Source of the DNA: Pirellulales bacterium
GTDB taxonomy: Bacteria > Planctomycetota > Planctomycetia > Pirellulales > Lacipirellulaceae
DNA: 45,179 nucleotides
Assembly: GCA_022448345.1 (NCBI GenBank)
Contig: JAKVCB010000017.1
Span: 1-45,179, forward strand
Direction: 5' to 3'
Shown here: one piece after another, positions 17,426 to 25,529 of the stretch
Numbering within the stretch: position 1 is the first letter of the stretch
Layout of the letters: each line of letters begins with the position of its first letter
The notes under the pieces: model-generated
Databases searched by the model: none
What the model was told of the DNA's origin: nothing
Seen by the model: only the letters and a program-made list of their open reading frames with translations
Translations under genes and position numbers: made by a program

Positions 17426-18034
17426 CTACGAGATGATTCCGCGGCCCTGCAGATAGTCCAACACCTGGATAACACAGTCATCCAGAGAACTTACCCCAGT
17501 ATCGACAACCAACTCGGCATTCTCTGGTTCCTCGTAGGGTGCAGAAATTCCCGTGAATTCCGGAATCTCACCAGCCCGCGCTTTTTTGTACAACCCCTTC
17601 GGATCCCGCTCTTCGCAGATGTCCAAAGCGCATTTGGCATAGACCTCGATAAACGAATCGCCTGAAATTTCACGGGCTTCGTCCCGATCCTGCCGATAAG
17701 GTGAAATAAAGGCGGTCAATGCCATGACACCAGCATCATTGAACAATTTTGCCACTTCGCCAATCCGACGAATGTTCTCGGTGCGGTCTTCCGGTGAGAA
17801 GCCGAGATTCTTGTTCAATCCATGGCGGATGTTGTCTCCGTCTAAAACGTAGGTACGGCAACCACGATCAAACAGGGCGTTTTCAACTGCATGTGCCAAC
17901 GTCGACTTCCCTGACCCACTCAAACCGGTAAACCACAGCACCGCCGCTTTGTGACTATTCATTTTTTCCCGGTCATCCCGCGTCACATCGGCGTGGTGCC
18001 AGGTAATATTCGTACTCTTGATTTCTTCAGCCAT
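17426..18034 (-). CDS. cysC: Adenylylsulfate (APS) kinase
   Basis: 202 residues from ATG 18034, preceded by AGGAGA with good spacing; the frame could extend to 18094 but without conserved sequence. It phosphorylates APS with ATP to give PAPS. Seen: Walker [27 protein letters not shown], the [17 protein letters not shown]-binding block, [10 protein letters not shown] and [19 protein letters not shown]. The length is full for a stand-alone CysC. It lies 149 nt downstream of sat on the same strand. No PAPS reductase is seen, so PAPS may feed sulfation or a reductase encoded elsewhere. Confidence 0.95.
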   Translation of the reverse strand: MAEEIKSTNITWHHADVTRDDREKMNSHKAAVLWFTGLSGSGKSTLAHAVENALFDRGCRTYVLDGDNIRHGLNKNLGFSPEDRTENIRRIGEVAKLFNDAGVMALTAFISPYRQDRDEAREISGDSFIEVYAKCALDICEERDPKGLYKKARAGEIPEFTGISAPYEEPENAELVVDTGVSSLDDCVIQVLDYLQGRGIIS

Positions 18035-18183
18035 GCTGTTTTCTCCTGATTCCGCTGGTAGTGGCACCTGATGCTTCTGCACTGGCCAGAACAAGAGGTG
18101 CTACTTTGTCACGTGATTACTAGGAATGATCTCCGAACACCGCAGTTGAACTATTGAAATATGGCCGCAATTGAGACGGTACG

Positions 18184-19455
18184 TTATGAATCTGACATTG
18201 CGGTGGCAAGGATTTTCGACGTGGTCTCACGCATGATGCGAGGATCAACCATGTTGCCTTCCTGGAGGGTGGCGCGTACTTGCTTGCCAGAAATAAAAAC
18301 TGGCTTTTCATCCGGATGGCTTTCCATCAAATCAACTCGACCGATTGATTCATAGTACGCAGCAAAACCGACATTTACCGGGGTGACCTTCAAGTCACCG
18401 CCAAGCGCACCGAAAATTTCCTGGGCATCAAAATCTCCCCAGATGGGGTCACCATCGTGGTAAGGCGCATCGGCGTGCTTGCGGCCAATGACGATATGGG
18501 TGTATCCCATGTTCTGCCGATAGATACCGTGCATGACCGCTTCCTTCGGCCCCCCATAAAACATTTTGATGTCCAGCCCCAATAGCAGTACACGATCAGG
18601 AACCTTGTCGTCACGACTGTCCCAAAGTTCTGGGTCGCTGTCTCCGTCACCCATAGCGCGATCGCCGATTAATTTCTCGTAGGTTTCCATACGAACCTCT
18701 GCGCTGACGTCATCTCCCTTGGTTTCACCTATGAGCGGATTCAAGACCGCCGCGGCGTTTCGACCTTCCCGCAACAGTTTTTCTAGTGCATACACCAGAG
18801 CATATTCATGCGCGCGATGCAGCGGGTTTCGGGTTTGAAAGGCGACGACGGCATCCCACCCCTTGTCCGCCAGAACACCACGAACTTCTCGCGGGGTGAG
18901 TACATATTTTCCGAAGTTTGCATTTTTGGGCTGGCGAAGCGCGCGCAGCGATCCACCGACAAGATGCGTTTTATCTTCGTCATTCTTAAGGACCATGTCT
19001 CCGCCTGGATGGTCAGTCCTGGTCGTCTGATAGACCGATTCAAGATACCGCGGTTTATCCCACGGAAAAACGTCGCTGACATCCAGATTTCCGATAATGT
19101 CGCCGTTCGGACCAGTCAGCGCTACTTTTGTGCCAACCGTCAGTGAACTGGCTAGTTGCCCTGTTACTGGCAACGAGATGGGAATCGTCCAAGCGTACAA
19201 ATTTCCGCCAGATTCAATAACACTTTCGTCGAGTACCCGATTGAAAGTGTGGCTGTCCATCGGCCCGGTCAAGGGGCTCAAAGTGCCGTCCGCAATTCTG
19301 TAGACGCTCGATACGTCGGCCGCCGAAACTGGAAGTTGCGGCAAACGTTCAGCCTCACTTTTAAAATCTTCGACTTCGTCTTCCGGAACAGTGCAACACA
19401 CTACTTCGGAGAGCCCACCATGTGGAGCAATCAGATCTGACATCGTTATTTCCAT
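18184..19455 (-). CDS. sat: Sulfate adenylyltransferase (ATP sulfurylase), homo-oligomeric type
   Basis: 423 residues. It converts sulfate and ATP to APS and pyrophosphate in the cytoplasm. The nucleotide-binding motif [17 protein letters not shown] is clear. The usual GRDHAGxG block reads [14 protein letters not shown], a variant with Lys for Asp; this may mark a particular Sat subgroup rather than loss of function. There is no fused APS-kinase domain; that function is in the adjacent cysC. ATG 19455 has AGGA 4-5 nt upstream; ATG 19443 is an alternative. A terminator-like hairpin sits 14-43 nt before the start (see separate entry). Confidence 0.95.
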   Translation of the reverse strand: MEITMSDLIAPHGGLSEVVCCTVPEDEVEDFKSEAERLPQLPVSAADVSSVYRIADGTLSPLTGPMDSHTFNRVLDESVIESGGNLYAWTIPISLPVTGQLASSLTVGTKVALTGPNGDIIGNLDVSDVFPWDKPRYLESVYQTTRTDHPGGDMVLKNDEDKTHLVGGSLRALRQPKNANFGKYVLTPREVRGVLADKGWDAVVAFQTRNPLHRAHEYALVYALEKLLREGRNAAAVLNPLIGETKGDDVSAEVRMETYEKLIGDRAMGDGDSDPELWDSRDDKVPDRVLLLGLDIKMFYGGPKEAVMHGIYRQNMGYTHIVIGRKHADAPYHDGDPIWGDFDAQEIFGALGGDLKVTPVNVGFAAYYESIGRVDLMESHPDEKPVFISGKQVRATLQEGNMVDPRIMRETTSKILATAMSDS

Positions 19456-19468
19456 CGGTCCTATCGCT

Positions 19469-19498
19469 AAAAATTAAAAAACAGCCTGTAAGACAGGC
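19469..19498 (-). terminator. Intrinsic-terminator-like hairpin in the sat leader (possible attenuator)
   Basis: Read on the minus strand: GCCTGT-CTT-ACAGGC, extendable by one G-U pair, followed by TG, six T, AA and five T. The U-tract ends 13 nt before the sat ATG and only the SD lies between. A promoter hardly fits downstream of it, so the hairpin must be inside the sat transcript. It would then act as a conditional terminator, unless it ends an unrecognised upstream transcript. An ACAGG just upstream could compete for the CCTGT arm. Confidence 0.5.
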
Positions 19499-20135
19499 CC
19501 TGTGGGACAAGCTAGGTGAAGGGCAACGTTACGTCAAGACACTCCCGACCCGATGCCAGCATGACGCCACCTGCTTGCACATTTCCGGACAATTTCTTGA
19601 CGGGTGGAAGCACAGATAAGGCGTGGGTTTAACAAAAATTCCACCCGGCTCAAATCCTCCCAAGCAACTAAAATTGCTGATAATTTAGCATTCTTGGACC
19701 AATCGGTGTGCAAGCAGTGTGATGAACTGCTCGCCAGGCAACCAGCCATACTACGGAAACTGCGCGTTGCCACACCTCGACTTTGACCTTGCCTGGTCCC
19801 TTGTGGACGGGACTGCATCCCATCCACCATCGGTGAGATCTCGATCTTTACTGCAAGCGTTGCCTGACGATCGAAGAGAGGTAGCCAACGGCCGAAACAA
19901 GCATCGCTTGACCGCGGGAGCCGTCTCAACAGGCAGCTCGTTCACGGCAAGCCGGACATGTGCAATAGCTTTTCACAGCCAGTCGGGATTAATGTCACAA
20001 GATGGCTGTGAAAACGGAACCCCGCCTCTTGGTGACGTTGGACTGGGAGGCCCCACAGTGCTTACGAGTGGCGCCGCTGCCCAACAATGAACTCCAAGGG
20101 CTAGCAAGATAGGATTCAAGCAGTCGATCATCCAG
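19499..20135. other. Long gene-poor region upstream of sat
   Basis: About 640 bases. Open frames here (for example 19929-19534 minus and 19719-20090 plus) overlap each other, lack SD sequences and match no family I know. The minus-strand half must contain the sat promoter and leader. A 12-bp inverted repeat lies at 19970-20014 (separate entry). Confidence 0.35.
19970..20014. repeat. 12-bp perfect hairpin TTTTCACAGCCA/TGGCTGTGAAAA with 21-nt loop
   Basis: Arms at 19970-19981 and 20003-20014 are perfectly complementary. Each arm begins or ends with four A/T, so transcription in either direction gives a stem followed by a short U run, as in a weak bidirectional terminator. It could separate sat transcription from the polysaccharide region. 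Confidence 0.5.
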
Positions 20136-20300
20136 ATGCCCGGCAGGCGGTTGCCAGCAACCTGGCTCTGCCTGCCACCTCTTCTAGTCGGTTGTCTGGG
20201 AATTGTCACAGGCTGTGCCGATTCGTCAAATTTAACCGACACGACCGGCAAGATCGGCACCATCGGCAATAGTCCTTTGAAGAACCCTTTTCGTGGTTGA
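20136..20300 (+). CDS. Small lipoprotein, 54 aa
   Basis: ATG 20136 to TGA 20300. The N-terminus is a textbook lipoprotein signal: MPGRRLPA, a hydrophobic core with Cys12 and Cys20, then the lipobox VTGC with Cys27 as the lipidated residue. The mature part is only 28 residues (ADSSNLTDTTGKIG... ending NPFRG). The RBS is poor (AGGA lies about 21 nt upstream), and no other start exists after the stop at 20088. It lies 192 nt upstream of the polymerase-like gene. The lipobox is convincing and expression unproven. It could also be the remnant of a longer lipoprotein. Confidence 0.5.
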   Translation: MPGRRLPATWLCLPPLLVGCLGIVTGCADSSNLTDTTGKIGTIGNSPLKNPFRG

Positions 20301-20491
20301 CGTGGTTGTAAACATGCCTTGGTTGGCAATATTTACCCGCCTAACAACCCACACTAATTGGCAGACAGTCCTGAAATTACGGGCTACACTGACGGTAGAG
20401 TGAGACAAAACCGGTGGCAAGAAAAATACAGCAAATTTCTCTTTTGCCCTTCCTGGCTAAACTTCCCCACAAGATCGTTTGACGACGTTGC

Positions 20492-21907
20492 ATGACCAAT
20501 CTTGACGAAACACTCTACGTACTCAGCGCCACGCTAGCAATCAGTTGCGTCGGCATTGTGGTTTTGGGGTACTTCATTGGCCGGCGCGACTTGTTCCTGC
20601 CCTCGAATTTCTACTTAGGTGGCACCGCTCTTTTTATTGGTGTTTCAGGGATGCGCGCGGCTAGTCAGCAGCACTTAGTCGATTACCCTCCAAGTGTCTA
20701 CCACAAGCTCTACGCAGGTTTTGCAGTTTTTTTCATGGGAATCCTGCTGGCGTATCTGCTGTGGCGTTTTCCCCGGCGAATGGCAGGCAGGTTCTTCCGC
20801 AAGTGGGCACCAATAAACACCGGAACGATGCTGCTCTTATCCTTGCTCACGATTGGTTTGGCGACGGTTCCACTTTTTCCAATTCCGATTCCCGTGGTCG
20901 GTCAACTTATCGGAAAAATCTTTATTCACTTCGGAGCCTTTGCTTTTGTCTTCGCATTGGCGGCATGGCAACTCGACAGATCAAATCCCCTGTGCATTTT
21001 GAACTTGCTGTTTGTGGGGGGATATGCAGGTCTCCTCGCCCTTTCATTTGGCGGTGGCCGTCGGCAGCTTGTAGGAATCTTGTTGGCAGCGATAATTTAC
21101 GGATATTGGGTGTGGCTGCGTTACAAACCGCGCACGGTCGCACTCTGCTTACTGGGGGCTGCTTTCATGGGAGCCTGGATTTTCTTGCAAGGATACGGTT
21201 ATGTACGTTGGCGCAAGGGTAATGAGGGGGGATTGGCTCGTGCCGTAGAATCTGTCCAGATGGTGGCTCGTGGAGCCGAGTCTGCTGCAAAATCGAGTCT
21301 ATTCAACACTGCGCAACCTTCGGTGGAATTCACCCTCCTTGCCATTCACATGTTTACTGGAGTCGACCGGGCAAGAGATGGAATCCCCTTTTACGCGGCT
21401 TACAACATTTTTGCCAATCCGATTCCCCGCCAATTTTGGCCGCTGCAAAAACCTGAATCGCTTGGAAAAACACTCCCCGAAATTGGTAAAGAGCATTATC
21501 AATTTCGGGGATATGGGGACGTAATGTGGTCCATCAATCCGGTTGCTTATGGTTTTCATGACGGTGGGCTTTTCCCAATTCTCGTTTACGGTTTGGTCAT
21601 CGGAGGATTCCTTCGTTTCTTCGATGATCTGATGATCCGTCAGTCAACCAACCCGTTTCTTATCGGGCTGCTGGCGGCAAGCAGCGGCCACATCACTGGA
21701 TTTGCTCGTGGCTCAATGGATGTGATGACATGGATGCTCATCGGATGTGTGCTTGGGCTGTTTTTGCTCAAATTTCTCAGCCAACTTTTGTTTGGAACTG
21801 GCACTGAATATCCCCGCACCGACCATGTGGTAAACTACCCGCGATTTGGTCAAATCAGCAATTTGGTCCGCCGCGCGAAATCAGGACGGCAGTCGTTCCT
21901 GTTGTGA
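20492..21907 (+). CDS. Polytopic membrane protein, putative oligosaccharide (O-antigen-like) polymerase
   Basis: 471 residues with about ten predicted TM segments and one large loop (about 250-350) containing NIFANPIPRQFWPLQKPE, which resembles the NP-IPR-xWPxKP signature of Wzy/oligosaccharide repeat-unit polymerases. These enzymes join lipid-linked repeat units at the outer face of the inner membrane. The first TM begins within ten residues of ATG 20492 and no SD is visible. Downstream neighbours are a GT9 and a GT4 glycosyltransferase, consistent with envelope polysaccharide synthesis. Assignment to the polymerase family is by topology and one motif, so moderately sure. Confidence 0.65.
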   Translation: MTNLDETLYVLSATLAISCVGIVVLGYFIGRRDLFLPSNFYLGGTALFIGVSGMRAASQQHLVDYPPSVYHKLYAGFAVFFMGILLAYLLWRFPRRMAGRFFRKWAPINTGTMLLLSLLTIGLATVPLFPIPIPVVGQLIGKIFIHFGAFAFVFALAAWQLDRSNPLCILNLLFVGGYAGLLALSFGGGRRQLVGILLAAIIYGYWVWLRYKPRTVALCLLGAAFMGAWIFLQGYGYVRWRKGNEGGLARAVESVQMVARGAESAAKSSLFNTAQPSVEFTLLAIHMFTGVDRARDGIPFYAAYNIFANPIPRQFWPLQKPESLGKTLPEIGKEHYQFRGYGDVMWSINPVAYGFHDGGLFPILVYGLVIGGFLRFFDDLMIRQSTNPFLIGLLAASSGHITGFARGSMDVMTWMLIGCVLGLFLLKFLSQLLFGTGTEYPRTDHVVNYPRFGQISNLVRRAKSGRQSFLL

Positions 21908-22314
21908 TCCATCATTCGGCGCCCTGTTAGATTTTCCGCAATCCTGGAATGGTCGTCGAAATGAAAAAACGCTGTCGAAGATCGGTGGGAAAGCTTACCT
22001 CAGATAAGTTTCCACTCGATTTCAGACGGAGAAAAGCCAAGGCTCGGTCAACGGAAACGTGGCATTATGCCAGGCAAGGCTCTTGAATGATGAGGTAAAC
22101 CGACCGCTCTCTCACAAAACTGCTATCGTCTTTTGCAGTCTTTTATTCTTTGTTCGTAGTAGCGCACCATAAAAAAGACCACCATGGTTGCTGTACAGTG
22201 GTTTGCCACATTGTTGTATAACCCCTCTCTTGCACTGTGCGAAAAGGGTCTTGCAGGACTCCCAAAACGCTTTCACCCAAAAGGGGCCCCTCCAGCGGAC
22301 TGCTGCTACAACGC
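21908..22314. other. Intergenic region upstream of the GT9 gene
   Basis: About 400 bases. A 41-codon frame at 21961-22086 (basic, starting MKKRCRRSVG) has no SD or known motif and is not called. The GT9 frame is open back to 22237 but the extra 26 codons are not conserved. A TATAAC at 22217-22222 could be a -10, with no fitting -35. No terminator is obvious. Confidence 0.3.
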
Positions 22315-23373
22315 ATGTCTTTATCTAACACAAACCCAGAGCTGTCCCGCCGCATCCTGATTGTTCGGCTCACTGCTTTGGGCGATGTCATTCATGGTCT
22401 GCCTGTGCTCTGTGCACTTCGGGAAAATTATCCGAGTGCATTTATCGGATGGGCTGTCGAAGGTCCGGCAGGAGATCTATTGGAAGGACACCACGCCCTG
22501 GATGCATTGATTCGCTTACCGAGGCACTGGCTAAAATCTCCTGGTGAAGTGGTCAAATTTCGACGACGGTTACGCCAACTCCACTTCGACACAACGCTTG
22601 ATCTGCAATGCCTGACCAAAAGTGGTTTGGCCGCTCGCCTGTCGGGGGCACGAAGGAGGATTGGAAAAGCAGGTTCCGATGGTCGCGAGCTAAGCAAGTG
22701 GTTCAACAATGAATTGGTCGAGCCAGGTGGAGAACATGTCATTGACCATTATTTGGGCATGCTTAGGCCATTTGGAATCGAATCGCCTAAGGTAAATTTT
22801 GATGTACCTGAGCAAGAACAAGACATCCAATCCATCGCGAATTTCCTCCGTTCTGCGAAGTTCGCCAACCAGCAGTTCGCCATTGTCAATCCAGGTGCAG
22901 GGTGGCCCTCGAAATTGTGGCCTGCCGAGAGGTACGGGCAGGTTGCCAGACACCTGATGCGCAAACATCAGTTACCAAGCATTGTTGTTTGGGCTGGAGA
23001 CGGGGAACAGGAATTGGCGAAAACGATTGCTGCCGAAAGTGCCGGCACCGCAATCATGGCACCGGCGACCTCCATCACCGAACTTGCTTCCCTGACGCGC
23101 AGAGGAAGACTTTTTATTGGTTCCGATACTGGCCCAATGCATCTGGCAGTTGCAGTAGGGACACCCGCAATTAGCTTGCACGGTCCCAGTCGTGCCAAAT
23201 GGTGTGGTGCCTACGGGCCAAAAAACGCCTGTCTCCAAGTTCGCTTCGACAAAGGTCCCTCACAACACCAGCGGAATACAAACAATTCGGCCATGCGGGA
23301 AATTTCCGTTGCGATGGTCGCTGAAGCTTGTGACCGTTTGCTCACCGCAGATACATTTCGACGCTGTGGTTGA
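22315..23373 (+). CDS. Glycosyltransferase family 9, heptosyltransferase I-like
   Basis: 352 residues from ATG 22315, chosen because the Rossmann strand ILIVRLTALGDVIHGLPVL that opens GT9 enzymes follows 18 residues later. Family features: WAVEGPAGDLLEGH (compare the WVVE block of WaaC), the donor-binding NPGAGWPSKLWPAERYG, and SDTGPMHLAVAVGTPAISLHGPS. These enzymes transfer heptose from ADP-heptose to the LPS inner core on the cytoplasmic face of the membrane. The sequence looks closer to WaaC than WaaF, but I would not fix the acceptor. Confidence 0.9.
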   Translation: MSLSNTNPELSRRILIVRLTALGDVIHGLPVLCALRENYPSAFIGWAVEGPAGDLLEGHHALDALIRLPRHWLKSPGEVVKFRRRLRQLHFDTTLDLQCLTKSGLAARLSGARRRIGKAGSDGRELSKWFNNELVEPGGEHVIDHYLGMLRPFGIESPKVNFDVPEQEQDIQSIANFLRSAKFANQQFAIVNPGAGWPSKLWPAERYGQVARHLMRKHQLPSIVVWAGDGEQELAKTIAAESAGTAIMAPATSITELASLTRRGRLFIGSDTGPMHLAVAVGTPAISLHGPSRAKWCGAYGPKNACLQVRFDKGPSQHQRNTNNSAMREISVAMVAEACDRLLTADTFRRCG

Positions 23374-23465
23374 AACGAACGCCTACCACTTCAACAGGAG
23401 TTGCTACAGGCAAGACACACCCCCCAGCAACGTTTTCACCCTATTCTCCTTACCATTGACAATCG

Positions 23466-24623
23466 CTATTCGTCAAAACGTGCATAAACCTTTTCGAGTT
23501 GGTCTAAATACCCAGCCCACGAATAATCAGCACGGGCTCGCTCCCGCCCTCGTCGCCCCAAGGCCTCCGCATCCCCGCGATTGTCCAGTAGCGTCATCAT
23601 CGCCGTAGCCAGTGCCTGTGGAGTTTTTGGCGGCACCAGCAAGCCATTTCCGTTGTGCTCAACGACCTCTGGGGCTCCGCCGGTGGTACAGCCAATCACA
23701 GGACGGCCAAGCAAGCCTGCCTCAATGTAAACTAGCCCCAAGGGCTCCCGATGCGAAGGCAAGGCCACAATATCAACGGCTCGCATCAAATCGGCTACAT
23801 CGCGTCGAAAACCTGTCATCCGCAGCTGACGCATGAATCCCTCTCGGTCCGCTTCGGCCAGCAGTGCCTCTCGAAGCGGTCCCTCGCCAACACACCAGAA
23901 TTGCGTTTCTGGGAACGAGCGAAGCACCATTGGAATCGCACGGAAAAGGTCTGCCCAACCTTTCTTGGGAGACAAGTGCGCAAAACAGCCAATCACTGGA
24001 GTCTTCGGCCCGGCGCCCAGCTCCTCACGTACTCGCAGAGGTAACCGCCGGGGCTGAATATCGTCGGGGTCGACTGCGTTGTGGATCACCGTGACACGAT
24101 CTTCTTGAATCCCCTGCTCAACAAGATGCATTTTCACCGCTGCCGAAACCGCTACCAGGTGCTTCTGCGACCGGTGCCAGATCGCCGATGTAAATCCATG
24201 GACATGCCCGAGCGAGGGAATCCCACCGAATTTTTCCAACCAACCTGCCCACCAACTCGCTGATGACAAGTGCGTGTGAAAAAAATCGGCTCGATACCGT
24301 TGAGCGACTCTCTGCAAGACCTGGGGAGCCAACAAGTTGGCCTTCCCACCTATTGCGACAGGCTCAATCGCAAGCCCCGCAGCACGAAATTCAGCAATTG
24401 CAGGACTGAGACGGTTGCAAACCGAATGCAACGCATGACCACGGGCTTCCAGTTGGGGTACAAGTCGCGCCAGAACGCGTTCGGCACCCGAATAACGGGA
24501 TGGTGTAATCACCTGCACGATGCGATGCTGAGTCGCCGCATCCGAAGGCGTTGGGGCAAATAGTGAAAAACTGTGGGCAGGATGACCCATAATGACTGAA
24601 ACCGTTGCAATCTGTGAATCCAC
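23466..24623 (-). CDS. Glycosyltransferase family 4
   Basis: 385 residues with GT-B fold features: N-terminal IVQVITPSRYSGAERVLARL, linker region HNAVDPDDIQPR, IGCFAHLSPKKGWADLF, VGEGPLREAL, and the donor-binding E-x7-E motif in REPLGLVYIEAGLLGRPVIG. It transfers a sugar from a nucleotide-sugar donor in the cytoplasm; the donor is not predictable. The start is GTG 24623 or ATG 24590; neither has a good SD and the first 33 residues are not conserved-looking. It lies 47 nt downstream of the DUF4254 gene on the same strand, so they form a likely operon. Confidence 0.88.
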   Translation of the reverse strand: MDSQIATVSVIMGHPAHSFSLFAPTPSDAATQHRIVQVITPSRYSGAERVLARLVPQLEARGHALHSVCNRLSPAIAEFRAAGLAIEPVAIGGKANLLAPQVLQRVAQRYRADFFHTHLSSASWWAGWLEKFGGIPSLGHVHGFTSAIWHRSQKHLVAVSAAVKMHLVEQGIQEDRVTVIHNAVDPDDIQPRRLPLRVREELGAGPKTPVIGCFAHLSPKKGWADLFRAIPMVLRSFPETQFWCVGEGPLREALLAEADREGFMRQLRMTGFRRDVADLMRAVDIVALPSHREPLGLVYIEAGLLGRPVIGCTTGGAPEVVEHNGNGLLVPPKTPQALATAMMTLLDNRGDAEALGRRGRERARADYSWAGYLDQLEKVYARFDE

Positions 24624-24670
24624 TTTGCAACATATTGCGTGAGGTGATGACCAAATTTTCCAACGGGTGC

Positions 24671-25288
24671 TTACCCGGCAAGGCGCTTCGATTTGTAGAG
24701 ATATGGGTTTAAGGTGGGATCGTTGTACATCTTCATTTGTCGGTACACTTTTAGCAGCTTCCTACCTGAAAAGATGTCTTCCAGAAGTTCTGCAAGCGAT
24801 TCTGACAAGTCTTTCGTCTGAAGTTCACAGCGGCTAATTCGCTCCCTGACTTTGTCACAATGTTCTTGATCTACATTGGGACGACTAAGTTGTTCTTTCA
24901 GATGATAAATCCGCAGTGACATAATCGAGAGTCGATCGATAGCACTTCCAGGAGTTTCCGTATTTAGCCGGGCATCCGTCTGCGGGCGAACCTCCTGAGC
25001 CACCAGGTCCTGAATAAGTGATTCGTCGATTCGTTCGATCCAATTGTTGCGATGCTGGTTATAGCCATCGATCGCTCTTTTAACCTCGGCCACGCGAACA
25101 TCCCCGACGTCACCACTGCGGGCAATATCTTCTTCATGCCACAGCAGAAAGTTGTATTGGTGCTGTCGGCAGATGACCCACAGCAACCCATCATAGGAAT
25201 TGTCCAACTCGCAGTGGTGCCAGCGTTCCACCGTGTCACGCTGCAAGGTGATTATTTGCTGAACACGCTGGTAGGGATCGTGGAGCAT
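24671..25288 (-). CDS. DUF4254 domain-containing protein
   Basis: 205 residues from ATG 25288, which has GGGAGG about 7 nt upstream; a longer frame to 25360 lacks such a signal. The protein is soluble and mostly helical. The family-typical block [20 protein letters not shown] is present near the middle, preceded by [26 protein letters not shown]. The family's function is unknown; members are often beside heptosyltransferase and LPS/capsule genes, as here (GT4 just downstream, GT9 and polymerase-like genes beyond). Direct repeats in its promoter region suggest regulation (separate entry). Confidence 0.85.
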   Translation of the reverse strand: MLHDPYQRVQQIITLQRDTVERWHHCELDNSYDGLLWVICRQHQYNFLLWHEEDIARSGDVGDVRVAEVKRAIDGYNQHRNNWIERIDESLIQDLVAQEVRPQTDARLNTETPGSAIDRLSIMSLRIYHLKEQLSRPNVDQEHCDKVRERISRCELQTKDLSESLAELLEDIFSGRKLLKVYRQMKMYNDPTLNPYLYKSKRLAG

Positions 25289-25336
25289 CGTTTTCCTCCC
25301 ACGCAAAAACGCCGCAATTCCGCTGGGGAAAGCAGC

Positions 25337-25383
25337 CAAGTGGAACTTACAACCGGGCAAGTGGAACTTAAACCGTAGAACTT
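25337..25383 (-). promoter_or_regulatory. Direct repeats upstream of the DUF4254 gene (possible operator)
   Basis: CAAGTGGAACTTA occurs exactly at 25337-25349 and 25358-25370, a 21-bp period or two helical turns. A third, degenerate copy of the core (GTAGAACTT) is at 25375-25383. They lie 49-95 bp upstream of the DUF4254 ATG, the usual place for regulator sites. Confidence 0.45.
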
Positions 25384-25529
25384 CAAATGAGATTCTAAGA
25401 AATAAGCTGAAAGACCAACAGATTAATCAGGGCTTAATAACCACCGCAAGAAGAACCCACTCGCTCGCCGCTCTCGATCACCGTAGAATGGTCAGTAGCA
25501 CTATCCATTTCGCTAACCCGTGTGAACCG

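Noticed and set aside
17225-17665. 146-codon plus-strand frame
   Set aside because: Its second half is antisense to cysC and the first half has no recognisable domain.
21961-22086. 41-codon basic frame MKKRCRRSVG...
   Set aside because: No SD, composition only, and no resemblance to a known small protein.
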